Of a stretch of DNA of 18,514 nucleotides, positions 1 to 6,023 are shown in pieces. The stretch lies in assembly GCA_964383855.1 (NCBI GenBank), contig CAYLIP010000049.1, positions 1 to 18,514 on the forward strand, written 5' to 3'. A model generated the notes under the pieces. The model saw only the letters and a program-made list of their open reading frames with translations. It did not search any database and was not told the DNA's origin. Position 1 is the first letter of the stretch, and each line of letters begins with the position of its first letter. The stretch is from CAZHAC01 sp964383855 (GTDB lineage Bacteria > Chloroflexota > Dormibacteria > Dormibacterales > Dormibacteraceae). The position numbers were made by a program, and so were the translations under genes.

Positions 1-1876
1 GATCTCGATGATCTGCTCCTGGTAGAGGATGACCCCCAGGGTGTCGCGGAGGATCGGCTCCAGCAGCGGGTGCGCGTAGCTCACCTCCTCGCGGCCCTGC
101 CGGCGGCGCACGTAGGGGTGCACGGCGTTGCCCTGGATCGGGCCCGGACGGATGATCGCGACCTCGACCACGAGGTCGTTGAAGCGCTCGGGCGGGATGC
201 GCGGCAGCGTCATCATCTGGGCCCGCGACTCGATCTGGAAGACGCCGATGGTGTCGGCGCGCCCGCACATCTGGTAGACCTCGGAGTCGTTCAGCGGCAG
301 CCGGTCGAGGTCGGGCCGCTCCCCGGTCTCCATCTCGACCAGCTCCAGCGTCTCGGCCACGACCGACAGCGTGCGCAGCCCGAGCATGTCCATCTTGATC
401 AGGCCGAGGTNNNNNNNNNNNNNNNNNGCCGCCGACGTGGATCGAGAGGTGGCGCGGGAAGCCCTGGATCTCCCGGCAGAGGCGCAGGAACTGGAGCCAG
501 CGCCGGGAGCCCGTCACCTCGGCCGGCAGCTCGACTCCGACCGAGTCCTCGACCCCCTCCTCGAACCACCGATCGACCGACTTGGCCAGGCGATCGAGGA
601 GGTCGGGCGGGAAGGCCAGCGCCTTGCCGACCTGGCGGAGCGCCATCCGGGGCCGGAAGGTGACGACGTTGCAGACCATCGCGGTCCGCTCCCAGCCGTA
701 CTTCTCGTAGATGTACTGGATCACCTGCTCGCGGTGGGCGGTCGAGAAGTCGATGTCGATGTCGGGCGTGCTCGTCATGCCCTCGTGCAGGAAGCGCTCG
801 AAGAGCAGGTTGTGCTCGATCGGGTCGACCCGCGTGATGCCGAGCACGTAGGCGACGATCGAGTCGGCAGCCGAGCCCCGGCCCTGTCCGGGCACCCCCC
901 GCTCGCGGGCGAAGCGCATCAGGTCCCAGTTGATGAGGAAGAACTCGGCCAGCCCCGTCTTCTCGATCACGTCCAGCTCCCGCTGAAGGCGGCGGGCGAC
1001 CTCGGGCGTGATCGGGTGGTAGCGCTCGCGCGCCCCCTGCTGCGCCAGCGCGTAGAGGTAGCTGAACGGGGTCTCGCCGTCCGGCACCGGGTAGCCGGGG
1101 AAGCGCACGCCCCGGAAGTCGAGATCGAACCGGCACTCCTGGGCCAGCTCCCAGGGGGTGGCCAGGGCATCGGGGAAGTCCCGGAACAGGGGTCGCAGCT
1201 GGCCGCCTGCCTTCAGGTGGCGCTCGCTGTTGGGGTGGAGGAGCGGCCTGGCCTCGTCGAGAGTCCTGATGTGCTTGATCGCCACCAGCACGTCGTGGAG
1301 AGGGCGGCGGGCGCGATCGTGGTAGCGGACCTGGTTGGTGGCGATGACGCCGGAGCGGGCGCGGCGGGCCATCGCGGCGCGGCCCTCGAGCACCCAGCGG
1401 TCCTCCGGTCGAAGGTGGTTGACGAGCTCGACGAAGACGTTCTCGCGGCCGGCCGCCTCCTGGAGCTGGGCGAGGCGCTCGGGCGAGTCGGTATCGGTGA
1501 GCAGGAAGATATCGGTCGCGTGCTGGGCGAGGGTGGCGAGGTCGGTGCGCGCCTGGCCCTTGGGCTGCTCCTTGTGGGCGAGGCTGAGCAGGCGGGTGAT
1601 CGCCGAGTAGCCGCGCAGGGTGCGCGCGAGGAGGCGGATGCTGGCGCCGTCGACCTCCACGTCGGTCCCGATCACCGGCCGGACGCCGAGCTTCCGGCAC
1701 GACTGCATGAACTTGACCGCGCCGTAGACGCCCCCGGTGTCGGTGATGGCGAGGGCGGGCATCTCCAGATCGGCCGCCCGGGCCGCCAGCTCGTGTGGAA
1801 AGGAGCCGCCGTCCAGGAAGCTGTAGTTGGAGTGGCAGTGGAGCTCGACGAAGGGGGCCGTCTTCTTCTCGCTCAT
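1..1876 (-). CDS. dnaE2: Error-prone DNA polymerase DnaE2 (5' two-thirds; runs off left edge, contains an N gap)
   Basis: C-family DNA polymerase III alpha-like subunit for translesion synthesis in the SOS response. ATG at 1876 opens a PHP domain with the HxH motif (ELHCHSNYSFLDG, residues 11-23). The polymerase core shows the catalytic PDIDIDF block and, after the N gap, LGLIKMDMLGL with the third carboxylate. The run GVFQIESRAQM followed by EVAIIRPGPIQG is typical of DnaE2 rather than replicative DnaE1. About 625 codons lie in the window, so the C-terminal part is outside it. The second PHP metal motif reads ITDTGG (residues 44-49), with Thr47 where many DnaE proteins have His, so PHP metal binding may be lost, as in some other DnaE2 proteins. 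Last gene of the imuA-imuB-DUF6504-dnaE2 operon. Its start overlaps the stop of a 4-codon minigene (TGATG). Confidence 0.95.
   Translation of the reverse strand, partial: MSEKKTAPFVELHCHSNYSFLDGGSFPHELAARAADLEMPALAITDTGGVYGAVKFMQSCRKLGVRPVIGTDVEVDGASIRLLARTLRGYSAITRLLSLAHKEQPKGQARTDLATLAQHATDIFLLTDTDSPERLAQLQEAAGRENVFVELVNHLRPEDRWVLEGRAAMARRARSGVIATNQVRYHDRARRPLHDVLVAIKHIRTLDEARPLLHPNSERHLKAGGQLRPLFRDFPDALATPWELAQECRFDLDFRGVRFPGYPVPDGETPFSYLYALAQQGARERYHPITPEVARRLQRELDVIEKTGLAEFFLINWDLMRFARERGVPGQGRGSAADSIVAYVLGITRVDPIEHNLLFERFLHEGMTSTPDIDIDFSTAHREQVIQYIYEKYGWERTAMVCNVVTFRPRMALRQVGKALAFPPDLLDRLAKSVDRWFEEGVEDSVGVELPAEVTGSRRWLQFLRLCREIQGFPRHLSIHVGGXXXXXXPRPDQDGHARAAHAVGRGRDAGAGRDGDRGAARPRPAAAERLRGLPDVRARRHHRRLPDRVAGPDDDAAAHPARALQRPRGRGRDHPSGPDPGQRRAPLRAPPAGPRGGELRAPAAGADPPRHPGGHPLPGADHRD
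411..427. other. Assembly gap of 17 N inside dnaE2 (under-sized)
   Basis: Right of the gap the dnaE2 frame ends ...HLSIHVGG. Left of it the frame resumes at LGLIKMDMLGL with two orphan bases (AC). Codon phase differs across the 17 N, so the true gap length must be 1 modulo 3. DnaE2 relatives have about 34 residues between HxGG and the GL(I/V)K(F/M)D motif. That predicts about 100 missing bases, which fits the phase. Confidence 0.85.
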
Positions 1877-1892
1877 CAGTCGCCGCTCATCA
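1874..1892 (-). other. 4-codon minigene between the DUF6504-like gene and dnaE2, made by a 14-bp tandem duplication
   Basis: On the minus strand, CGACTGATGAGCG occurs twice with a 14-bp period (about 1895-1869). The TGA of the upstream gene overlaps an ATG at 1890. This opens ATGAGCGGCGACTGA (M-S-G-D-stop), whose TGA in turn overlaps the dnaE2 ATG at 1876. Without the duplication the two genes would overlap directly as TGATG. The minigene could pass terminating ribosomes on to dnaE2, but this is inference. Confidence 0.6.
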
Positions 1893-2305
1893 GTCGTAGA
1901 TCCGTTCGAGGAACCAGGCGTCGACCAGCAGGTCGTGGAAGACCTCGAGGAGCACCCGGTCGCCCAGGAGCACCTTCCAGTACTGGCGGGCGACCGGGCG
2001 CTCCCACCAGTCCTGCTCGACCAGCCAGGTCTTGACCGGCTCGAGCCGGCCCGCAAGCTNNNNNNNNNNNNNNNNNNNNNNNNNNNNNNNNNNNNNNNNN
2101 NNNNNNNNNNNNNNNNNNNNNNNNNNNNNNNNNNNNNNNNNNNNNNNNNNNNNNNNNNNCACCAGTCCTGCTCGACCAGCCAGGTCTTGACCGGCTCGAG
2201 CCGGCCCGCAAGCTTGCCCTCAAGGCGGGCCTCAAGGCGGGCCGGCGCCCCCTCGGGGCCGAGCTCCAGCGCGACCTGCGGCGGCGGCTGCAGGAGCCGG
2301 GTCAT
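1890..2305 (-). CDS. DUF6504-like small protein of the imuB-dnaE2 operon (split by an artefactual gap)
   Basis: After removing the duplicated 55 bp and the 100 N, ATG 2305 is in frame with the TGA at 1892-1890 and gives an 86-residue protein. The frame match across the collapse supports both the gene and the artefact call. The N-terminus (MTRLLQPPPQVALELGPEGA) is followed by a Trp-rich core (VKTWLVEQDWW, RQYWKVLL) and the end WFLERIYD. This pattern resembles DUF6504 proteins, which often sit beside imuB and dnaE2 in high-GC Gram-positives. The function is unknown, and position suggests an accessory role in the mutasome. No Shine-Dalgarno is visible because the repeat element abuts the start codon. 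The start is instead coupled by ATGA to a small reading frame inside that element. Confidence 0.65.
2005..2214. other. Unmerged contig overlap: 55-bp duplicate flanking 100 N
   Basis: Positions 2005-2059 and 2160-2214 are identical 55-bp sequences on either side of exactly 100 N (2060-2159). A second gap at 6045-6144 shows the same 55/100/55 structure. This is expected when a k=55 assembler scaffolds two contigs that share only their end k-mer. The true sequence is most likely one copy with no gap. Confidence 0.9.
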
Positions 2306-2382
2306 TCGGCGCATGTGCGGGCGCCTGCGCTCGTCGCAGCCCGCGGGAAGGGCGCATGTGCGGGCGCATGCGCGTTATTCAT
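2302..2382 (-). CDS. Possible 26-residue ORF within the repeat element, coupled at both ends
   Basis: ATG at 2382 overlaps the imuB stop (ATGA). The frame ends with TGA at 2304-2302, which overlaps the DUF6504-like ATG at 2305 (again ATGA). It encodes 26 residues starting MNNAHAPAHAP. The same strand of the other array (5901-6023) also reads AHAPAHA-type residues. The frame may matter only for carrying ribosomes through the element, or may be chance in GC-rich DNA. There is no known family and no independent coding evidence. Confidence 0.3.
   Translation of the reverse strand: MNNAHAPAHAPFPRAATSAGARTCAE
2306..2378. repeat. Two-unit dispersed repeat element filling the imuB to DUF6504 gap
   Basis: The core GCGCATGTGCGGGCGC occurs at 2309 and 2352, 43 bp apart. 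The first unit is preceded by ATTCG and followed by CTG. The second continues into ATGCGC and then GTTATTC, giving a perfect 7-bp inverted repeat (GCGCATG / CATGCGC, 8-base loop) at 2352-2373. The element begins at the start codon of the DUF6504-like gene and ends at the imuB stop, so it occupies the whole 73-bp gap. The same first-unit and last-unit architecture recurs at 5901-6023. Confidence 0.8.
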
Positions 2383-3542
2383 GCCGGTTCCAGCACATAG
2401 CGCTGAGCCGGGATGCCTGAGCTCGGGAGCGCCGGCCGCACATGCATGGCGACGCTGTCGCCGTGCCGCTCCTGGAGGCGCTCGAGTGCCGCCTGCACCT
2501 CCTCGGCGGCGGCGTCGCCGCCGACCCAGAGTCGCAGCTGGCGGCGCCCGGCCGGCTCCAGCTCGGGCACCTCGATCGCGACCTCCTCGACCGGCGCCCG
2601 CGGCTGCCACTCGCGCAGCCACGCGCCGGCGAGGCCGAACAGCTCGGCCATGCTCGAGAGCGGGTGGCGGACCAGCGACTCCCGCCGCTCCGGCTCGCCT
2701 CCCTCGACGCCCAGCCGAACCCGCAGCCGCTTGGCGCCGGCACCGCGCAGGCCGAGCTCGTCAGCCAGGTCGCCGCAGAGGGCGTGGGCGATGAAGAGCA
2801 GGGCCTCGCGGTCCTCGACCGGCGGCTCCAGCCGGCGCCTGGCTCCCAGGCAGCGGGCCGGGCGCCAGGGCTTGAGCCGGCCGGGTTCGTCGCCCCGGGC
2901 GAGGAGCACGGCATGCCGGCCGGGCGGGCCGAGCTGCGACTCGAGCCGGCGGGGGCCGATCGCCGCCACCTGACCGAGCGTGCGCAGGCCGAGCAGGTCG
3001 AGGCGATCGTGAAGCTCCGCGGGCAGGTCGAGCTCGGCCGCGGGGAGCGTCCGCAGAAACTCGGCGGCGTCCTCGACCTGGAGCACGCGACCGGGCCGCG
3101 CGCGCTTGGCGGCGAGCCGGGCGGCGAAGGGGCCGGGAGCGATCCCGAGCCGGGGCTCGGTGTGCGCGACCGTGCGCAGCCGCCGGCGCATCTCGCGCAC
3201 CGCCTCGCCTTTGACCCGCGCCGGGAGTCCCTCCAGGTTGGCCAGCGCGACGCCCTCGACCTGGACCTCGACCGCGGGCGCCAGGTCGTAGAGCGCCGAC
3301 GCCAGCCGCTCGCGCAAGCGTGCCGTCGCCTCGGGACGCGGCTCGACGACGGCGGCCGGCGGGCACAGCTGCTCGGCGTTGCGCAGGGTCATTCCCGGAC
3401 GAACGCCCTGCTCAGCGGCGGCCTCGCTGCACGCCAGCACCCTTTCCCCCCAGTGCGCCACCACCACCGGCCGGCCGGCCAGGTCGGGATGGTGCGCCAG
3501 CTCGAGGTGCGGAATCAGCCCACAGCAGTGCGGACCACCCAC
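2379..3542 (-). CDS. imuB: ImuB-like Y-family polymerase homologue (catalytically degenerate)
   Basis: 387 residues. In known mutasomes, ImuB is the non-catalytic Y-family member that links ImuA, DnaE2 and the beta clamp. The fold is recognisable from NPxLxGxPVxV-like PDLAGRPVVVA (19-29), CSEAAAEQGVRPGM (38-51) and a helix-hairpin-helix-like LDLLGLRTLGQVAAIGPRRL. The first catalytic Asp is absent (LIPHLEL, 9-15). The usual S-I-D-E block reads VQVEGVAL (93-100), so the Asp is lost and a Glu retained. The GTG start at 3542 has a strong AAGGAG 7 bases upstream (3555-3550). The gene overlaps the end of imuA by 28 bp. The C-terminus ends in an ATGA overlap with the small reading frame in the repeat element. 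Confidence 0.85.
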   Translation of the reverse strand: MGGPHCCGLIPHLELAHHPDLAGRPVVVAHWGERVLACSEAAAEQGVRPGMTLRNAEQLCPPAAVVEPRPEATARLRERLASALYDLAPAVEVQVEGVALANLEGLPARVKGEAVREMRRRLRTVAHTEPRLGIAPGPFAARLAAKRARPGRVLQVEDAAEFLRTLPAAELDLPAELHDRLDLLGLRTLGQVAAIGPRRLESQLGPPGRHAVLLARGDEPGRLKPWRPARCLGARRRLEPPVEDREALLFIAHALCGDLADELGLRGAGAKRLRVRLGVEGGEPERRESLVRHPLSSMAELFGLAGAWLREWQPRAPVEEVAIEVPELEPAGRRQLRLWVGGDAAAEEVQAALERLQERHGDSVAMHVRPALPSSGIPAQRYVLEPA

Positions 3543-4270
3543 CTCGGGTCTCCTTCGTGCTGCACAAGGGCGATCGGCCGTTCCGGGAAGTGACGCGCGC
3601 CGACCGGATAGCGCACCTCGAGCTCGGTCGCCGCGCCCGGCGCGGCAAGGCGGTTCTTGACGCAGGTGACGCTGGCCTGCAGGCCGATCACCTCGCCGCG
3701 CTCGCGCAGCCAGGCCGAGCGTTGCACGCCAAGGGTCAGGCTGGAGGCGTGGGCGAGAGCGGCGTCCCGGTCTGAGGCGACGGAGAGGACGAGACAGCCG
3801 CTGCGCGCCGCCGAGCTCTCGAGCGGACCCAGCGCTGGCTCGGGCAGCTCGCCGAGCAGGAGCAGGAAGGACGCGCCGGCGCGCGCCAGCGCGACCGCGG
3901 CCTCGCCGGCCGAACCGGCGTCCGGCGGCCTCACGAGCGTGAGCCGGGCCAGGTCGGGCCGCATCGGCTCCAGGGCCCAGGGGTCGAAGCCGACGCCGTG
4001 GTCGAGGACGACCGCCTGCGCCAGCTCGCGCGTGGCGCGCCCGAGCAGTGCGAGCGCGATCGACAGCTTGCCCGAGCCGGCCGGACCCTGGAGCACGCTC
4101 AGCCGTCCGGCGGGGAGGCCACGGATGCCGGTCAGCCGGTCGAGCTCGCCGATGCCCGTGGACCAGGGCTCGGCGCTCGGCAGGCGGCTGGCGCGGAGCA
4201 GCGCCTGGTCGCCGAAGCGCACGCGGATGGCGTCGATGGCGCTTTCCAAGCGCTGAACCTCTGTCTGCAT
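3515..4270 (-). CDS. imuA: ImuA-like RecA-fold protein of the SOS mutasome
   Basis: 251 residues resembling a shortened RecA. It has an N-terminal helix (AIDAIRVRFGDQALLR, 11-26), the RecA-like STGIGELDRLTGIRGLPAGR lead-in and a P-loop GPAGSGKL (62-69). The classical GKT/S is GKL here, so nucleotide hydrolysis may be weak. Known ImuA (ImuA') proteins bind ImuB and contribute to DnaE2-dependent mutagenesis. First gene of the operon. The ATG at 4270 is preceded closely by AAGGAG. A LexA box and promoter lie about 60 bp upstream. RadA- or SulA-like naming is possible, but the imuB and dnaE2 context favours ImuA. Confidence 0.8.
   Translation of the reverse strand: MQTEVQRLESAIDAIRVRFGDQALLRASRLPSAEPWSTGIGELDRLTGIRGLPAGRLSVLQGPAGSGKLSIALALLGRATRELAQAVVLDHGVGFDPWALEPMRPDLARLTLVRPPDAGSAGEAAVALARAGASFLLLLGELPEPALGPLESSAARSGCLVLSVASDRDAALAHASSLTLGVQRSAWLRERGEVIGLQASVTCVKNRLAAPGAATELEVRYPVGARHFPERPIALVQHEGDPRWVVRTAVG
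3550..3555 (-). promoter_or_regulatory. Ribosome binding site of imuB, inside the imuA 3' end
   Basis: AAGGAG on the minus strand lies 7 bases before the GTG at 3542. It decides this GTG as the start, even though it lies within the last codons of imuA. Confidence 0.7.
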
Positions 4271-4327
4271 CTCTCCTTGCTGGGGGCCTCCGAGGGAAAG
4301 ACGCAGGTGAGAACGGAGGCGGCCCTC

Positions 4328-4356
4328 ATCCTAGCGAACAAATGTTCGAACGGCAA
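4328..4356 (-). promoter_or_regulatory. imuA operon promoter
   Basis: On the minus strand, TTGCCG (4356-4351) and TAGGAT (4333-4328) are separated by exactly 17 bp and fit sigma-70 -35 and -10 elements. The LexA palindrome lies wholly inside the spacer. Transcription would start near 4321, leaving a leader of about 50 bases before the ATG at 4270. Confidence 0.6.
4335..4348. promoter_or_regulatory. LexA (SOS) box
   Basis: CGAACAAATGTTCG is a perfect palindrome matching the Gram-positive/actinobacterial LexA site GAAC-N4-GTTC (more fully CGAACRNNYGTTCG). It sits in the 104-bp divergent gap between imuA and thiO, inside the -35/-10 spacer of the imuA promoter, where bound LexA would block RNA polymerase. 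It is 27-40 bp upstream of the thiO start, so it could also touch thiO expression. Confidence 0.85.
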
Positions 4357-4374
4357 GGCCCGGAAAATGCCTTC

Positions 4375-5415
4375 ATGGCCAGGGTGGTTGTCGTCGGCGG
4401 GGGCGTGATCGGGTGCGCGGCCGCCGAGAGGCTGGCGCGGGACGGCCATGCCGTCACCCTGCTCGAGCGGGACCGCATCGGGGCCCACGCCTCGGGCGCG
4501 GCGGCCGGGCTGCTGGCGCCTCACAGCGAGCGTGAGGGCGACCCCGGCGCTCGCAGCCTGGCGATGTTTCCCGAGCTGGCCGAACGCCTCGCGCGGGAGA
4601 CCGGGATCGATGTCGAATACCGGCCCGGGGAGAGCTTCACGCCTGCGCTCGACGCCGAGGAGGAGGCCGGGCTGCGCTCGCTGCTCGAGGAGCCCGCACT
4701 GCGCCAGGCGGGCGCTCGCTGGCTGGACGCGATCGAGCTCCAGCGGGCCGAGCCGGATGTGCACCCGGATGCGCGCGGGGCGGCGGTCTTCGCGGAGAGC
4801 CAGGTGACGCCCCCGCGCCTGGTCACGGCCCTCGCGGTGGCCGCCGCGCGCCGGGGCGCCGAGCTGCTCGAGGGCGCACCGGCCATCGGTTTTGAATCCG
4901 CCGGGGGCCGGGTGTCCGGCGTCAGCACGCCCGGCCGCCGGCTGGGCGCCGACGCCGTAATCCTGGCCGCCGGGCCCTGGACGCCGGAGGTCGCATCCCG
5001 CCTGGGCGTGGAGGTGCCGGTCTGGCCCAGCCGCGGCCAGCTGGTGCGCCTGCGCCCGATGCCCGGCCGTCCGCCCCTGACGCGGATGCTGACCTGGCGG
5101 GGACGCTACCTGGTGCCCAAGCCCGACGGCTCCGTGGTCGCCGGCAGCACCGAGGAGGCGGCCGGCTTCGACGTCAGGGTGACGGCGGCCGGTGCGGAGT
5201 CACTGCTGCGTTTTGCGGCCTCCGCCGTGCCAGTGCTGGGAGCGGCCACCGTGGAGTGGCTTTGGGCCGCGCTGCGCCCGGCGACCGCCGGCGGGCGGGA
5301 GATCGTCGGGCCCGCGGCCGGCTACTCGAACCTGTTCGTGGCCAGCGGCCACAACCGCAACGGGATCCTGCTCGCGCCGATCACCGCCGAGAGACTTTCG
5401 GAGATGGTGGGCTAG
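4375..5415 (+). CDS. thiO: Glycine oxidase ThiO (FAD-dependent, thiamine biosynthesis)
   Basis: 346 residues, normal for the D-amino-acid-oxidase-like ThiO family. ThiO oxidises glycine to iminoacetate for the thiazole ring of thiamine. The N-terminal FAD-binding motif is VVVVGGGVIG (4-13) with Glu31 at the end of the second strand. It is followed by the ASGAAAGLLAP flavin-contact loop, then SRGQLVRL, GSTEEAAGFD, LWAALRPAT and the C-terminal GHNRNGILLAP, all typical of ThiO. The frame is also open upstream, and an alternative ATG at 4342 lies inside the LexA box. ATG 4375 is chosen because the protein then starts at the Rossmann strand. No clear Shine-Dalgarno and no other thi genes nearby. 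A close FAD amino-acid oxidase with another substrate is the main alternative. Confidence 0.85.
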   Translation: MARVVVVGGGVIGCAAAERLARDGHAVTLLERDRIGAHASGAAAGLLAPHSEREGDPGARSLAMFPELAERLARETGIDVEYRPGESFTPALDAEEEAGLRSLLEEPALRQAGARWLDAIELQRAEPDVHPDARGAAVFAESQVTPPRLVTALAVAAARRGAELLEGAPAIGFESAGGRVSGVSTPGRRLGADAVILAAGPWTPEVASRLGVEVPVWPSRGQLVRLRPMPGRPPLTRMLTWRGRYLVPKPDGSVVAGSTEEAAGFDVRVTAAGAESLLRFAASAVPVLGAATVEWLWAALRPATAGGREIVGPAAGYSNLFVASGHNRNGILLAPITAERLSEMVG

Positions 5416-5427
5416 CATGTCGGGCCG

Positions 5428-5697
5428 ATGATCGAGGTCCAGATGGCGGCCACCAACACGGGCTGGGACGCGACCGTCGAGGTCAACGCCGGCGGTGAGG
5501 ACGCGAGCCGGCACAACGTGCGCGTCACGCACGGCGACATGGAGCGGTGGGGGCGGGGCGGCGAGCCCGAGGATCTGGTCCGGCGGGCCTTCGAGTTCCT
5601 GCTTCAGCGGGAGGGGCAGCAGGAGATCCTGAAGAGCTTCGACCTGGCCGACATCGAGCGCTACTTCCCCGAATTCCCGGAGGCGATGTCGCGGTGA
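5428..5697 (+). CDS. Small hypothetical protein, conserved-looking
   Basis: 89 residues, acidic and probably cytosolic, with no signal peptide or membrane segment. The N-terminal half looks like a beta strand series (IEVQMAATNTGWDATVEVNAGG). The C-terminal half is helical (PEDLVRRAFEFLLQREGQQEIL) and ends FDLADIERYFPEFPEAM. I recall similar short proteins of unknown function in diverse prokaryotes but can assign no activity. It starts 12 bp after thiO and overlaps the zinc-ribbon gene by GTGA, so the three are probably cotranscribed. Confidence 0.75.
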   Translation: MIEVQMAATNTGWDATVEVNAGGEDASRHNVRVTHGDMERWGRGGEPEDLVRRAFEFLLQREGQQEILKSFDLADIERYFPEFPEAMSR

Positions 5698-5879
5698 AGT
5701 GCCCGGTCCCCTGCTTCGAGTGCGGCACCTTCACGATGGTGCTCGACCTGGAGGAGGACCACCAGCACATCGCCTGCGAGCGCTGTGAGCGGATCTGGTG
5801 CGCCCAGTGCATCGGGCGCTTCGAGGTCAAGATCTCGGAGGAGTGGCTGAAGCAGCGCCGGGTCGCCGCGCTGAACTGA
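5694..5879 (+). CDS. Small zinc-ribbon protein
   Basis: 61 residues from a GTG at 5694 that overlaps the previous stop (GTGA). Cysteine pairs C7-x2-C10, C28-x2-C31 and C36-x2-C39, plus C3, predict one zinc ribbon and perhaps a second metal site. No catalytic motif is visible. Coupling to the upstream hypothetical suggests that they work together. An RNA-, DNA- or protein-binding adaptor is possible but unproven. Confidence 0.7.
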   Translation: MKCPVPCFECGTFTMVLDLEEDHQHIACERCERIWCAQCIGRFEVKISEEWLKQRRVAALN

Positions 5880-5900
5880 GGGCGGCCGGGCGCAGCCCCG

Positions 5901-6023
5901 ATTCGGCGCATGTGCGGGCGCCTGGGCCTTTGCCGCGCCCCGATTCAGCGCATGTGCGGGCGCCTGGGCCTTTGCTGCGGCCAGATTCAGCGCATGTGCG
6001 GGCGCATGCGCCTTATTTCGGGC
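5901..6023. repeat. Three-unit 42-bp tandem repeat, second copy of the dispersed element
   Basis: The core GCGCATGTGCGGGCGC occurs at 5906, 5948 and 5990, exactly 42 bp apart. Each core is preceded by GATTCG or GATTCA. Units 1 and 2 continue CTGGGCCTTTGC. The last unit instead continues ATGCGCCTTATTTCGGG and contains a perfect 7-bp inverted repeat (5990-6011) followed by a short T-rich stretch. The first and last units match those of the element at 2306-2378. It lies between convergent genes, where the last hairpin plus CTTATTT could act as a weak terminator for the + strand genes. Confidence 0.85.

Noticed and set aside
2005..2214. 55-bp direct repeats at 2005/2160 and 5990/6145 as biological duplications
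   Set aside because: Both pairs are exactly 55 bp and separated by exactly 100 N, and collapsing the first restores a gene. They are scaffold artefacts.
2430..2460. Additional repeat core near CCGCACATGCATGG
   Set aside because: Only part of the core matches, and the stretch encodes conserved-looking ImuB residues. It is coincidental.
5901..6023. CRISPR-like array (repeated core with intervening sequence)
   Set aside because: The intervening segments are near-identical between units, the cores are only 16 bp, the period is 42 bp, and no cas genes are present. This is a tandem repeat, not repeat-spacer DNA.
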